DNA of 9,508 nt from the NCBI GenBank assembly GCA_022710245.1, contig JAKLHH010000206.1:1-9508 (forward strand), in the 5' to 3' direction. Below are positions 1 through 6,679 of the stretch, one piece after another; within the stretch, counting starts at the first letter, position 1, and the number at the start of each line of letters is the position of its first letter. The position numbers were made by a program, and so were the translations under genes. Source of the DNA: Myxococcota bacterium (GTDB taxonomy: Bacteria > Myxococcota > Polyangia > GCA-2747355 > JAKLHH01). Under the pieces are notes generated by a model, which was not told the origin of the DNA, searched no databases, and worked only from the letters and a program-made list of their open reading frames with translations.

Positions 1-797
1 CCGCTCTTCTTCGCCTCCAGCTCCCAGCTCGCGCAGGGGAGCTGGGTGCCGGCCTGCGTGCAGCGGCAGTAGCGCCCGCCGTGCAGCTCGTGGCCCGAGG
101 CGGTGAGCGCCTGCAGCCGCTCGAGGTCGCTGGTCAGCGCGAGGCTGCCCCAGACGTGGAGCGGCTCGCCGACGGCGAAGGTGGCGCCGGCGCCGCGGTC
201 GAGGACGAGGCGCGAGGCGCTCGCGCCCTGGTCGAGGCTGGCGAGCGTGCAGTCCTTGAGCAGGGAGACGCCGTCCTCGCGCGCGACCATCGAGAGGCGG
301 CGCACCGAGGCGCTCAGCCCGTCGCTGGCCGCGAGCTCGAGCGGTCCAGCGCCGGGCGCCAGCGCCGCCGCCGGGATCAGCACCTGGGCGAGCACGTAGT
401 CGAGGGCGGCGTGGGTGGCGCCCGGCTCTTCCTGGTAGACCTGCAGGACCGCGAGGTGCTTCTCGCCCGAGGCGTAGTCGTAGGCGACCGCCGTGTCGTC
501 GAGGACGCGCCACAGGTCGGCGAGCCGCACCTCGAAGCGGCCGGCGCCGAGGGTGGAGAGCTCCTCGTGCGAGAGCGTCGCCTGCGGGTTGAGGCGCGCC
601 TTCAGCTCGAAGGTCAGCGCCTCGGGCCCCGCCGGTTCGAGAAAGCCGGAGGGAGGCGCGTAGCGATCGGAGGCGGCAGGCCCGACCTCCGGCGTGGCGT
701 CGGCCACGGCCGCGTCCGCCGCGGCGGGCACGAGCGCCGAGCAGCCGGGGAGGAGGGCGAGCGAGAGCGTCAACAACCAGGCGGCGTGACGGACCAT
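1..797 (-). CDS. Putative lipoprotein of unknown function, 3' end outside window
   Basis: An open frame runs from an ATG at 797 to the left edge without a stop, giving at least 265 residues. The first 19 residues form a lipoprotein signal peptide: a short basic start (MVRH), a hydrophobic stretch, and the lipobox L-P-G-C with Cys19 as the lipidation site. An Ala/Pro-rich linker of about 30 residues follows, then a mixed alpha/beta globular region. Four cysteines lie late in the visible part (183, 244, 246, 255), three of them clustered around a C-R-C motif. I do not recognise the family; it does not read like TssJ, the usual T6SS lipoprotein. The gene is on the same strand as tssC, 246 bp downstream, with a strong inverted repeat between them, so it may be transcribed separately. 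The ATG has no clear Shine-Dalgarno; an in-frame TTG six codons upstream is an alternative start. Confidence 0.8.
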   Translation of the reverse strand, partial: MVRHAAWLLTLSLALLPGCSALVPAAADAAVADATPEVGPAASDRYAPPSGFLEPAGPEALTFELKARLNPQATLSHEELSTLGAGRFEVRLADLWRVLDDTAVAYDYASGEKHLAVLQVYQEEPGATHAALDYVLAQVLIPAAALAPGAGPLELAASDGLSASVRRLSMVAREDGVSLLKDCTLASLDQGASASRLVLDRGAGATFAVGEPLHVWGSLALTSDLERLQALTASGHELHGGRYCRCTQAGTQLPCASWELEAKKS

Positions 798-882
798 GAG
801 CGGGGTGTGATGCAACCCGCGGTCCAGGTCGCCCGCGTAGGTTCTCGGCCGGTTAGGCGGTGACGTGCGCGCTGGCGTGCGT

Positions 883-931
883 AATTTGCCCTTCATCGCG
901 GAGCCTCCGCAGGAGGCGAGCAGGGCAAATT
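883..931. repeat. Nested perfect inverted repeat after tssC, possible terminator
   Basis: The outer arms AATTTGCCC (883-891) and GGGCAAATT (923-931) are exact reverse complements. Inside them lies a second perfect hairpin, GCCTCC (903-908) with GGAGGC (912-917) around a 3-base loop. In the direction of tssC transcription the structure lies 113-161 nt past the stop codon. It could act as a terminator or 3' mRNA end, although no real T-tract follows, only the AAATT of the outer arm. It could equally be an operator for the lipoprotein gene that starts at 797. Its right arm overlaps the end of the dispersed repeat copy at 926-983. Confidence 0.6.
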
Positions 932-983
932 GGAGCGGCGCCGCACACGTCGGGCGGTGGTGCGTAGCGGCCGCGACAACAAT
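926..983 (-). repeat. Dispersed hairpin repeat, copy A
   Basis: Read on the minus strand from 983 down to 926, this 58-nt stretch aligns with plus-strand 6166-6225 with about 52 identical positions, six mismatches and one 2-base gap. Shared blocks include GCTACGCA, ACCGCCCGAC and TGTGCGGCGCCGC. It can fold by pairing ATTG with CAAT at the ends, GCGGC with GCCGC further in, and CGCAC with GTGCG around the apical loop. It lies in the non-coding gap downstream of tssC, overlapping the nested inverted repeat at 883-931. No coding potential is evident. Confidence 0.8.
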
Positions 984-1026
984 GGTGCGGCGGCGTCGAG
1001 TTGCTGACGGCGGCGGCTCGAGAGGG

Positions 1027-1041
1027 GGAGGAGGAGGAGGA
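1027..1041 (+). repeat. GGA trinucleotide repeat, five units
   Basis: Five consecutive GGA units, preceded by a further G-rich run, sit within three bases of the tssC stop codon. On the tssC sense strand this reads as a pyrimidine-only CTCC tract. It is outside the coding frame, so length changes would not alter TssC. Confidence 0.7.
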
Positions 1042-1043
1042 GA

Positions 1044-2534
1044 CTACTTCTCGCGGTCGAGCTTGCCGACCAGCGAGAGGGTGAAGTAGGCGCCCATGTA
1101 CTTGAGGTGCGGGCGCACCTTCATGTCCACCTTGTACCAGCCCGGGTTGCCCGGCACGTCCTCGACGGTGACCGCCGCCTGGCGCAGCGGCTTGCGCGAG
1201 CGCACGCCCTGCGTCGGGTCCTCCATGTCGACCACGTACTGGTTGATCCAGGTGTTGAGCTCGCGCTCGAGGTCCTGCCGCTCCTTCCACGAGCCGATGT
1301 GCTCGCGCTGCAGCACCTTCAGGTAGTGCGCGAGCCGGCAGATGATGAACATGTAGGGCAGCTGGGTGCCGAGGCGGAAGTTGGTCTCCGCCTCCTTGCC
1401 GGTCTCGGAGATGCCGAAGTACTTCGGCTTCTGCGCCGAGTTCGCCGAGAAGAAGCAGGCGTTGTCGCTGTCCTTGCGCATGGTGAGCGCGATGAAGCCC
1501 TGCTCGGAGAGCTCGAACTCGCGGCGCTCGGAGATCAGCACCTCGGTGGGGATCTTGGTCTTCAGCTCGCCCATCGCCTCGTAGGTGTGGATGGGCAGGT
1601 CCTCCACCGCGCCGCCGGCCTGCGGACCGATGATGTTCGGGCACCAGCGGTACTTGGCGAAGCTGTCCGCGACGCGGCTCGCCATGGCGAAGGCCGCGTT
1701 GCCCCAGCAGTAGCGATCGTGCGACTCGGCGATCTGCTCGTTGTAGGCGAAGCTCTGAACCAGCCCCTCCGTCGCCTGGTAGGGCGCCCGCAGCATGAAG
1801 CGCGGCATGCAGAGCCCCACGTAGCGCGCGTCCTCGGTCTCGCGGAAGGCGCGCCACTTGACGTAGCGCGGCCCCTCGAAGAGCGCCTCGAGGTCCTTGA
1901 AGTAGGGGAGGTTGGAGTAGTCCTTCTCCTCCGGCCCGAAGATGTCCGGCGCCGCGCCGGTGATGAACGGCGCGTGGGCCATGGCGGCCACCGAGGCGCA
2001 GTTGCGCAGCAGGGCGAGGTCGCTCGAGCCGACGCCGAACTCGTAGTTCGCGACCAGGGCGCCGTAGGGCTTGCCGCCGAACTGACCGTACTCCGCCGTG
2101 TAGACGTGGCGGTAGAGGCCGGAGGTCATGATCTCCGAGGCGTCCTCGAAGTCGCGCAGCAGCTCATCCTTCTTGACCTGCAGCACCTGCATGCGGATGT
2201 TCTCGCGGAAGTCCGTCCGGTCCACGAGGAGCTTCAGCCCGCGCCAGGCGCTCTCCATCTTCTGGTAGGTCGCGTGGTGCAGGACCTCGTCGACCTGCAT
2301 CCCGATGCGACGATCCAGCTCGGCGATCATCGCGTCGACCAGCTTGCGGTCGACCTTCTCGCCGGCGGGGTGGCGGGTGAGGAGCTCGGAGATGAGCGCC
2401 TGCACGCCGCGCTTCGCCTCGTTGAAGCCCTCGTCCGAGGGCTTCAGCTTCATCTCGGAGACGATCTCGTCGAGGAGCGAGGCCTGCTCGGTGGTGGTCT
2501 CGGCGCCTTTGTTCTCGAGCTTGGTGTCTGCCAT
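1044..2534 (-). CDS. tssC: T6SS contractile sheath large subunit TssC (VipB/ImpC family)
   Basis: TssC pairs with TssB to form the cytoplasmic helical sheath whose contraction drives the Hcp tube out of the cell. The product is 496 aa, the normal family length. Family hallmarks visible are YQKMESAWRGL (90-100), the GGAVEDLP segment (307-314), the region from PTEVLISERR through FELSEQGF (329-347), and the C-terminal block beginning NPGWYKVDMKVRPHLKYMGA (473 onward), which forms the end of the sheath domain. The N-terminal segment (about 1-60) is charged and helical; in characterised systems this is the part ClpV recognises after contraction. I chose the ATG at 2534 rather than an upstream in-frame ATG at 2573 because GGGAGAG lies just upstream (2538-2544) and MADTKLENK is a typical start. 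It follows tssB with a 96-bp GC-rich gap, so the two are probably co-transcribed. Confidence 0.97.
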   Translation of the reverse strand: MADTKLENKGAETTTEQASLLDEIVSEMKLKPSDEGFNEAKRGVQALISELLTRHPAGEKVDRKLVDAMIAELDRRIGMQVDEVLHHATYQKMESAWRGLKLLVDRTDFRENIRMQVLQVKKDELLRDFEDASEIMTSGLYRHVYTAEYGQFGGKPYGALVANYEFGVGSSDLALLRNCASVAAMAHAPFITGAAPDIFGPEEKDYSNLPYFKDLEALFEGPRYVKWRAFRETEDARYVGLCMPRFMLRAPYQATEGLVQSFAYNEQIAESHDRYCWGNAAFAMASRVADSFAKYRWCPNIIGPQAGGAVEDLPIHTYEAMGELKTKIPTEVLISERREFELSEQGFIALTMRKDSDNACFFSANSAQKPKYFGISETGKEAETNFRLGTQLPYMFIICRLAHYLKVLQREHIGSWKERQDLERELNTWINQYVVDMEDPTQGVRSRKPLRQAAVTVEDVPGNPGWYKVDMKVRPHLKYMGAYFTLSLVGKLDREK

Positions 2535-2630
2535 GGTCTCTCCCGGGCGCGGTCTCCTGCCCAGCCTGCGCACCGCTGCTGGTCTTCGGGGCGCGGCCGC
2601 ATCGCGCGCGCCGCCCCGCTCCGCGCGACG

Positions 2631-3146
2631 CTATTTCTTGTCCTTCTCGTCGAGGATCAGGCTCAGCTCGGCCATCAGCCGCTTCTGCGCCTCTGGGTCG
2701 TCGAGCACCGCCTGCAGCCGCTTGCGGAACGCGGGGACGTTCCCGAGCGGCCCCTTCAGCACCGTGAGCGCGTCGCGGAGCTCGACCAGCGCCTTCAGCT
2801 CGGGGACCTGCTGGCAGACCGCGTCCGGCCCGAAGTCGCGCATGTTCTTGAACCTGAGGTCGACCGACAGCTCCGCCCCCTCCTCCTCGCTGAGCTTGTT
2901 CGGCACGTTCATCTGCACGCCGACATCGTGCGCGGCCAGGACGTCGTTGAAGTTGTCCTTGTCGATGTTGACAGGAGCCCGCTCCTCGATCGGCGTCTCG
3001 TCGTCCTTGCCGGTGAAGTCGCCCATCACCAGCATGCGGAACGGGAGCTCGATCTCCTCCTCGGCATCGCCTACGTAGGTCTTGTAGACAATGTTCACCC
3101 GTTCCTTTGGGGCGACGGATCCTTCCTTCCCTGATTTCTGGGCCAT
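2631..3146 (-). CDS. tssB: T6SS contractile sheath small subunit TssB (VipA/ImpB family)
   Basis: TssB is the small sheath protein that interlocks with TssC. At 171 aa it has the standard family length. Conserved features visible are LPFRMLVMGDFTG (34-46), the PVNIDKDNFNDVL segment (58-70), and RFKNMRDFGPDAV (98-110) followed by the helix LKALVELRDAL. The tail is Lys/Asp-rich, ending DEKDKK. The start is supported by a strong Shine-Dalgarno, AGGAGA (3154-3159), seven bases upstream of the ATG. The gene lies 69 bp after clpV. That gap is less GC-rich than its surroundings and holds a sigma-70-like promoter, so tssB and tssC may be transcribed both from the long operon and independently. Confidence 0.97.
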   Translation of the reverse strand: MAQKSGKEGSVAPKERVNIVYKTYVGDAEEEIELPFRMLVMGDFTGKDDETPIEERAPVNIDKDNFNDVLAAHDVGVQMNVPNKLSEEEGAELSVDLRFKNMRDFGPDAVCQQVPELKALVELRDALTVLKGPLGNVPAFRKRLQAVLDDPEAQKRLMAELSLILDEKDKK

Positions 3147-3170
3147 CAGCGGTTCTCCTGATATTGCTGC

Positions 3171-3199
3171 ATTCTCGCCTCTGAAGCAGGCTCAGTCAA
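3171..3199 (-). promoter_or_regulatory. Candidate sigma-70-type promoter for tssBC
   Basis: On the minus strand, TTGACT (3199-3194) is a 5/6 match to the -35 consensus. After a 17-base spacer comes GAGAAT (3176-3171), a 4/6 match to the -10. Initiation near 3164 would leave a leader of about 18 nt carrying AGGAGA just before the tssB ATG. The geometry is good, but this is a consensus match only. Confidence 0.4.
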
Positions 3200-3215
3200 C
3201 TTTGGCACCTGCACC

Positions 3216-6110
3216 TCAGGCGGTCGGCTCCGGGGTGGGATCCGGTGACGGCGCCTGCGCCGCAGCGGCCGCCTCGGCCACCACCGCCTCGGGCACCACC
3301 AGCGGCGCCAGCTCCGGCGGGAACGGCTCGTCGCTGAAGCTGAGCGCGTACTCGCCCTCCTGCAGGAAGAGCCTCATGTAGGCGGGCAGCGGCCCCTCGG
3401 CCATCTGCGCGAGGAGCGCGCGGGAGATGAGCGGGAGCAGGGTGCGCGCGAGGATGTGGTCGATGTTGCGGGCCCCGGTCTCCACCTCGCTGCAGCGCTG
3501 GGTGATCTGCTCGGCCACCTCGCCGGCGATGGTGAGCTCGATCCGCTGCGCCTCGCGCAGGCGCTCGCGCAGCTGGGCGAGCTTGAGGTCGACGATCTCC
3601 CGCATCGCGTTCGGGCCGAGCGGGAAGAAGGGGACGATGGTCATGCGCGCGAGGAGCGCGGGCTTGAAGTGCTTGCTGAGGATCGGCTTGATCGCCTTCA
3701 GGATGGCGTCGCGGGTGGTGGTCGGCCCCTTCAGGCAGAGCTCGGTCATCACGTCGGAGCCGAGGTTCGAGGTCATCAGGATGACGGTGTTCTTGAAGTC
3801 GATCACCCGCCCCTCGCCGTCGGCGAGCTCGCCCTTGTCGAAGACCTGGTAGAAGAGGTTCATCACCTCGGGGTCGGCCTTCTCCACCTCGTCGAGCATC
3901 ACCGCCGAGTAGGGGCGCTGCCGCACCGCCTCGGTGAGGACGCCGCCCTCGCCGTAGCCGACGTAGCCCGGGGGCGAGCCGATCAGCCGCGAGACGGTGT
4001 GCTTCTCCTGGAACTCGGACATGTTGATGGTGACCATGAAGCGCTCGCCGCCGAAGAGCTGGTCGGCCAGCGCGCGACCGGTCTCGGTCTTGCCGACGCC
4101 GCTCGGGCCCACCGCGAGGAAGACGCCGATCGGCGCCCGCGGGTTGCCGAGCCCCATCTTCGAGGAGCGGATCACCTCGGCGATCTGCCGGAGCGCGAAG
4201 CTCTGCCCCTTGATGCGCTCGCCGATGCGCTTCTCCAGCTCGAGGAGCGTCGAGGCCTCGTCCTGCACCATCTTGCCGATCGGGATGCCGGTCCAGTCGG
4301 AGACCACCGCGGCGACCAGGTCCCGCGTCACGTCGACGGGGACCAGCGAGCCCCCCTCGCGCGCGGCGGCCAGCTCCTGCAGCGCCGCCTCGAGCTCGGC
4401 GCGGAGCTCCTCGGGGGTCTTCGCGGGCGGCGCGGGCGAGGCCGGGGCCTGCGCGGCCTCCGCGGTCACCGCGGCCTTCTTGCCCGGAGACGCGGGCGCC
4501 GGGGTCGCGGCCGCCGCGGGCGTCGTCGCGGACGCCGCCGGAGCCTCGGCGGGCGCCTCACCCTCGACCGGGCCGGCGAGCTGCGCGCGCAGCCCGATGA
4601 CGCGCTTGACCGCGTCCAGCTCGCGGCGCCAGCGCGCCTCCAGCTCGGAGGCCTCCGCGCGGCGGGCGACGAGGCGCTCCTCGACGGAGCGCTGCTGCTC
4701 GGCCCGCACCTCGTGCCCCTCGGCCGCCTCCCGCGTGAGGGCGCCCTGCTCCTGCTCCAGGATCTGGATGGTCCGCTCCAGGTCGAGGAGCTGCGCCGGC
4801 TTCGCCTCCTGCGCGATCGCCACGCGGGCCGCGCAGGTGTCGAGGAGATCGACCGACTTGTCGGGGAGCTGGCGGCCGGAGATGTAGCGGTTGGAGAGCT
4901 CCACCGCCGCCACCACCGCGTCGTCGAGGATGCGGATCTTGTGACTCTTCTCGTAGTGCGGCGCGAGCCCGCGCATCATCGCGATGCCGTTCTCCTCGGA
5001 GGGCTCGTCGACCTTGACCAGCTGGAAGCGGCGGGTCAGCGCCGGGTCCTTCTCGAAGTACTTCTTGTACTCGGACCAGGTAGTGGCGGCCAGCGTGCGC
5101 AGCTCGCCGCGCGCCAGCGACGGCTTCAGCAGGTTCGCCGCGTCGCTCCCGCCCGCGGGGCCGCCAGCGCCAATCATCGTGTGCGCCTCGTCGATGAAGA
5201 GGATGATCGGCTTGGGCGAGCCCTTCACCTCCTCGATCACCGACTTGAGCCGGTTCTCGAACTCACCCTTGACGCCCGCGCCCGCCTGCAGGAGGCCGAG
5301 GTCGAGGCCGAGGATGTCCACGTTGGCGAGGATCGCCGGCACCTCGCCGGCCACCACGCGCTGCGCGATCCCCTCGACCAGCGCGGTCTTCCCGACGCCC
5401 GCCTCGCCGACGATGATCGGGTTGTTCTTGCGCCGGCGCGCGAGGATGTCGATGCACTGCCGGATCTCCGACTCGCGGCCGATCACCGGGTCGAGCTCGC
5501 CGGAGCGCGCCTGCGCGGTGAAGTCGATGGTGAAGCGCCCGAGCGCCGTGTCACCGCCCCGGCTGTGCGCGCCCGCGGGCGCCGCGGCCTGGCCGGCCGC
5601 CGCGACCTTCGGCTCTCCGCTGCGCGGCTGGTCCGCCTCGACGGAGCCGGCCGCGAGGCTCAGCACCTTGCGCCGCACCTCGTCGCGCGGCAAGTCGACG
5701 AGGACGTCGGTCCAGGCTCCGGACGAGTAGGCCTGCGGGCTCAGCACCAGCGCCGCGAAGAGGGAGCCAGAGCGGAGCGCGGTCGAGCGATGCTCCGTCG
5801 AGGCGAGGAGCCAGGCGTCCTGCAGCCAGCTGATCAGGATCGGCGAGAAGACCGGCCGACCGGTGTTGCCGGTGCGCTGCCCCTCGAGGTGGCGCTGCAG
5901 CCCGGCGAGGAGCCGCGCGTGCTCGATGCCGTAGCTGCGCAGCACCAGGTAGATGTCCGCGTTCGGATCGCCGACGAGCTGGAGGAGCCAGTGCTCGACG
6001 GTCACCTCGTAGTGGCCGCGGGAGATGCAGGTGCCGGCGGCGGTCTCGAGGCTCTTGGTGCAGAAGGTGTTCAGCGTCTTGAGCAGCGCTGCGGTCTCTG
6101 GCTGTAGCAT
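3216..6110 (-). CDS. clpV: T6SS sheath-disassembly ATPase ClpV (TssH), AAA+ family
   Basis: ClpV is a cytoplasmic hexameric AAA+ unfoldase that strips contracted TssB/TssC sheaths so they can be reused. The product is 964 aa, longer than the usual 860-900. The N-domain (1-150) contains the ClpV-like stretch SLETAAGTCISRGHYEVTVE. D1 has Walker A GEAGVGKT (235-242), the KGEFENRLK loop (281-289), Walker B ILFIDEAH (303-310) and arginines R360/R361. A coiled-coil middle region (about 440-510) is interrupted by an Ala/Pro-rich insertion (about 515-565). D2 has Walker A GPSGVGKT (668-675), pore loop GSPPGYVGYGEGG (711-723), Walker B VMLDE (737-741), sensor 1 TSNLG (780-784) and sensor 2 GARNID (879-884). 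An Ala/Pro tail ends the protein. Both ATPase sites look intact. The start at 6110 is chosen over an in-frame upstream one because GGAG (6118-6121) is seven bases away and MLQPETAALLK opens the N-domain. The 129-bp gap before it holds a hairpin repeat. Confidence 0.97.
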   Translation of the reverse strand: MLQPETAALLKTLNTFCTKSLETAAGTCISRGHYEVTVEHWLLQLVGDPNADIYLVLRSYGIEHARLLAGLQRHLEGQRTGNTGRPVFSPILISWLQDAWLLASTEHRSTALRSGSLFAALVLSPQAYSSGAWTDVLVDLPRDEVRRKVLSLAAGSVEADQPRSGEPKVAAAGQAAAPAGAHSRGGDTALGRFTIDFTAQARSGELDPVIGRESEIRQCIDILARRRKNNPIIVGEAGVGKTALVEGIAQRVVAGEVPAILANVDILGLDLGLLQAGAGVKGEFENRLKSVIEEVKGSPKPIILFIDEAHTMIGAGGPAGGSDAANLLKPSLARGELRTLAATTWSEYKKYFEKDPALTRRFQLVKVDEPSEENGIAMMRGLAPHYEKSHKIRILDDAVVAAVELSNRYISGRQLPDKSVDLLDTCAARVAIAQEAKPAQLLDLERTIQILEQEQGALTREAAEGHEVRAEQQRSVEERLVARRAEASELEARWRRELDAVKRVIGLRAQLAGPVEGEAPAEAPAASATTPAAAATPAPASPGKKAAVTAEAAQAPASPAPPAKTPEELRAELEAALQELAAAREGGSLVPVDVTRDLVAAVVSDWTGIPIGKMVQDEASTLLELEKRIGERIKGQSFALRQIAEVIRSSKMGLGNPRAPIGVFLAVGPSGVGKTETGRALADQLFGGERFMVTINMSEFQEKHTVSRLIGSPPGYVGYGEGGVLTEAVRQRPYSAVMLDEVEKADPEVMNLFYQVFDKGELADGEGRVIDFKNTVILMTSNLGSDVMTELCLKGPTTTRDAILKAIKPILSKHFKPALLARMTIVPFFPLGPNAMREIVDLKLAQLRERLREAQRIELTIAGEVAEQITQRCSEVETGARNIDHILARTLLPLISRALLAQMAEGPLPAYMRLFLQEGEYALSFSDEPFPPELAPLVVPEAVVAEAAAAAQAPSPDPTPEPTA

Positions 6111-6165
6111 GGCATGGCTCCGCTGGAGGTCCGGGGATGGTCGCAGCCCCCGGGCGCGGGTGTCA

Positions 6166-6225
6166 ATTGTTGGGTCGCGGCAGCTACGCACGACCGCCCG
6201 ACCTGTGCGGCGCCGCGACAATTCG
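6166..6225 (+). repeat. Dispersed hairpin repeat, copy B, in the tssE-clpV gap
   Basis: This is the partner of the copy at 926-983, in opposite orientation and about 90% identical. Its ends pair: AATTG (6165-6169) with CAATT (6219-6223), then TCGCGGC (6175-6181) with GCCGCGA (6212-6218), with TTGGG (6170-6174) bulged out. An inner stem pairs CGCAC (6187-6191) with GTGCG (6205-6209) around a 13-base loop. It fills most of the space between the tssE stop (6240) and the clpV ribosome-binding site. Any transcript running from hcp to clpV must contain it. Confidence 0.8.
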
Positions 6226-6239
6226 TTAGGCGCCGGCGC

Positions 6240-6656
6240 CTACCCCCGCTTGACCGTGATCTCTCCCGCTCCGTTCAGCACGGTGCGGAACAGCGCGGGG
6301 GTCTCGCCGTCCTCGGAGAGGATGCTGCCGATGACCTCGAAGTGGACTCGCGCCGCGTCGTCCTCGCGCGGGACGAAGGTCACCTCCACGTCAACGAGGC
6401 GTGGCTCGTACCGCCTGATCGACTCCCGGATCTGCCGCTGCAGCGTCTCCACCGAGTCGTAGCCGCGGTAGAGGTCGGAGAAGTCCGAGGTGCCGAAGTC
6501 CGGCACCGTCGACGAGTTGCCGTGCCGCGAGTTCAGCATCATCTGCAGGTGCTTCTGGATCGCGTCCATCGTCTCATCGAGGTCGCCGGAGAGATCGCGA
6601 AGCCCAGGAGGTGAGGGGGACTCGATGCGGTCAAGCAGGGAGCGGGGGAAGGCCAT
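6240..6656 (-). CDS. tssE: T6SS baseplate wedge protein TssE (phage gp25-like)
   Basis: TssE is the T6SS counterpart of phage T4 gp25, the baseplate component from which sheath polymerisation starts. The product is 138 aa, normal for the family. Visible hallmarks are the N-terminal SLLDRI (6-11), the block from LNSRHGNSS through VPDFGTSDFSDL (41-62), and the basic helix IRESIRRYEPRL (76-87) followed by the beta strands of the gp25 fold. The ATG at 6656 lies 23 bp after the hcp stop. The sequence just before it is pyrimidine-rich and has no Shine-Dalgarno, so TssE translation may depend on ribosomes that have finished hcp. That would suit a protein needed in far fewer copies than Hcp. The self-palindrome GGCGCCGGCGCC lies against its stop codon. 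Confidence 0.95.
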   Translation of the reverse strand: MAFPRSLLDRIESPSPPGLRDLSGDLDETMDAIQKHLQMMLNSRHGNSSTVPDFGTSDFSDLYRGYDSVETLQRQIRESIRRYEPRLVDVEVTFVPREDDAARVHFEVIGSILSEDGETPALFRTVLNGAGEITVKRG

Positions 6657-6679
6657 CGGGGGGAGCGGTCAGCAGGCGG

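Noticed and set aside
81..863. Plus-strand open frame at the left edge
   Set aside because: The minus-strand frame from 797 has a lipobox and a normal protein composition, while the plus-strand translation is Arg/Gly/Glu-rich noise.
2587..2618. CGGGGCG/CGCCCCG hairpin just after the tssB stop
   Set aside because: It is a 7-bp stem in very GC-rich DNA with an 18-base loop; such pairings are expected by chance, and a terminator between tssB and tssC would be unlikely.
1107..3134. Long plus-strand open frame (675 codons) opposite tssC and tssB
   Set aside because: It is antisense to two unmistakable T6SS genes and its translation is repetitive Arg/Leu/Val/Asp/Glu/His, the usual product of reading high-GC genes backwards.
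3456..6107. Long plus-strand open frame (883 codons) opposite clpV
   Set aside because: Same low-complexity antisense composition; clpV on the other strand has all its motifs.
852..6231. GTTAGGC at 852-858 and 6225-6231, resembling the integron attC core GTTRRRY, near the two repeat copies
   Set aside because: The matching inverse core sites and cassette structure are absent, no integrase is present, and the two sites do not align within the repeat. The motif is short enough to occur by chance.
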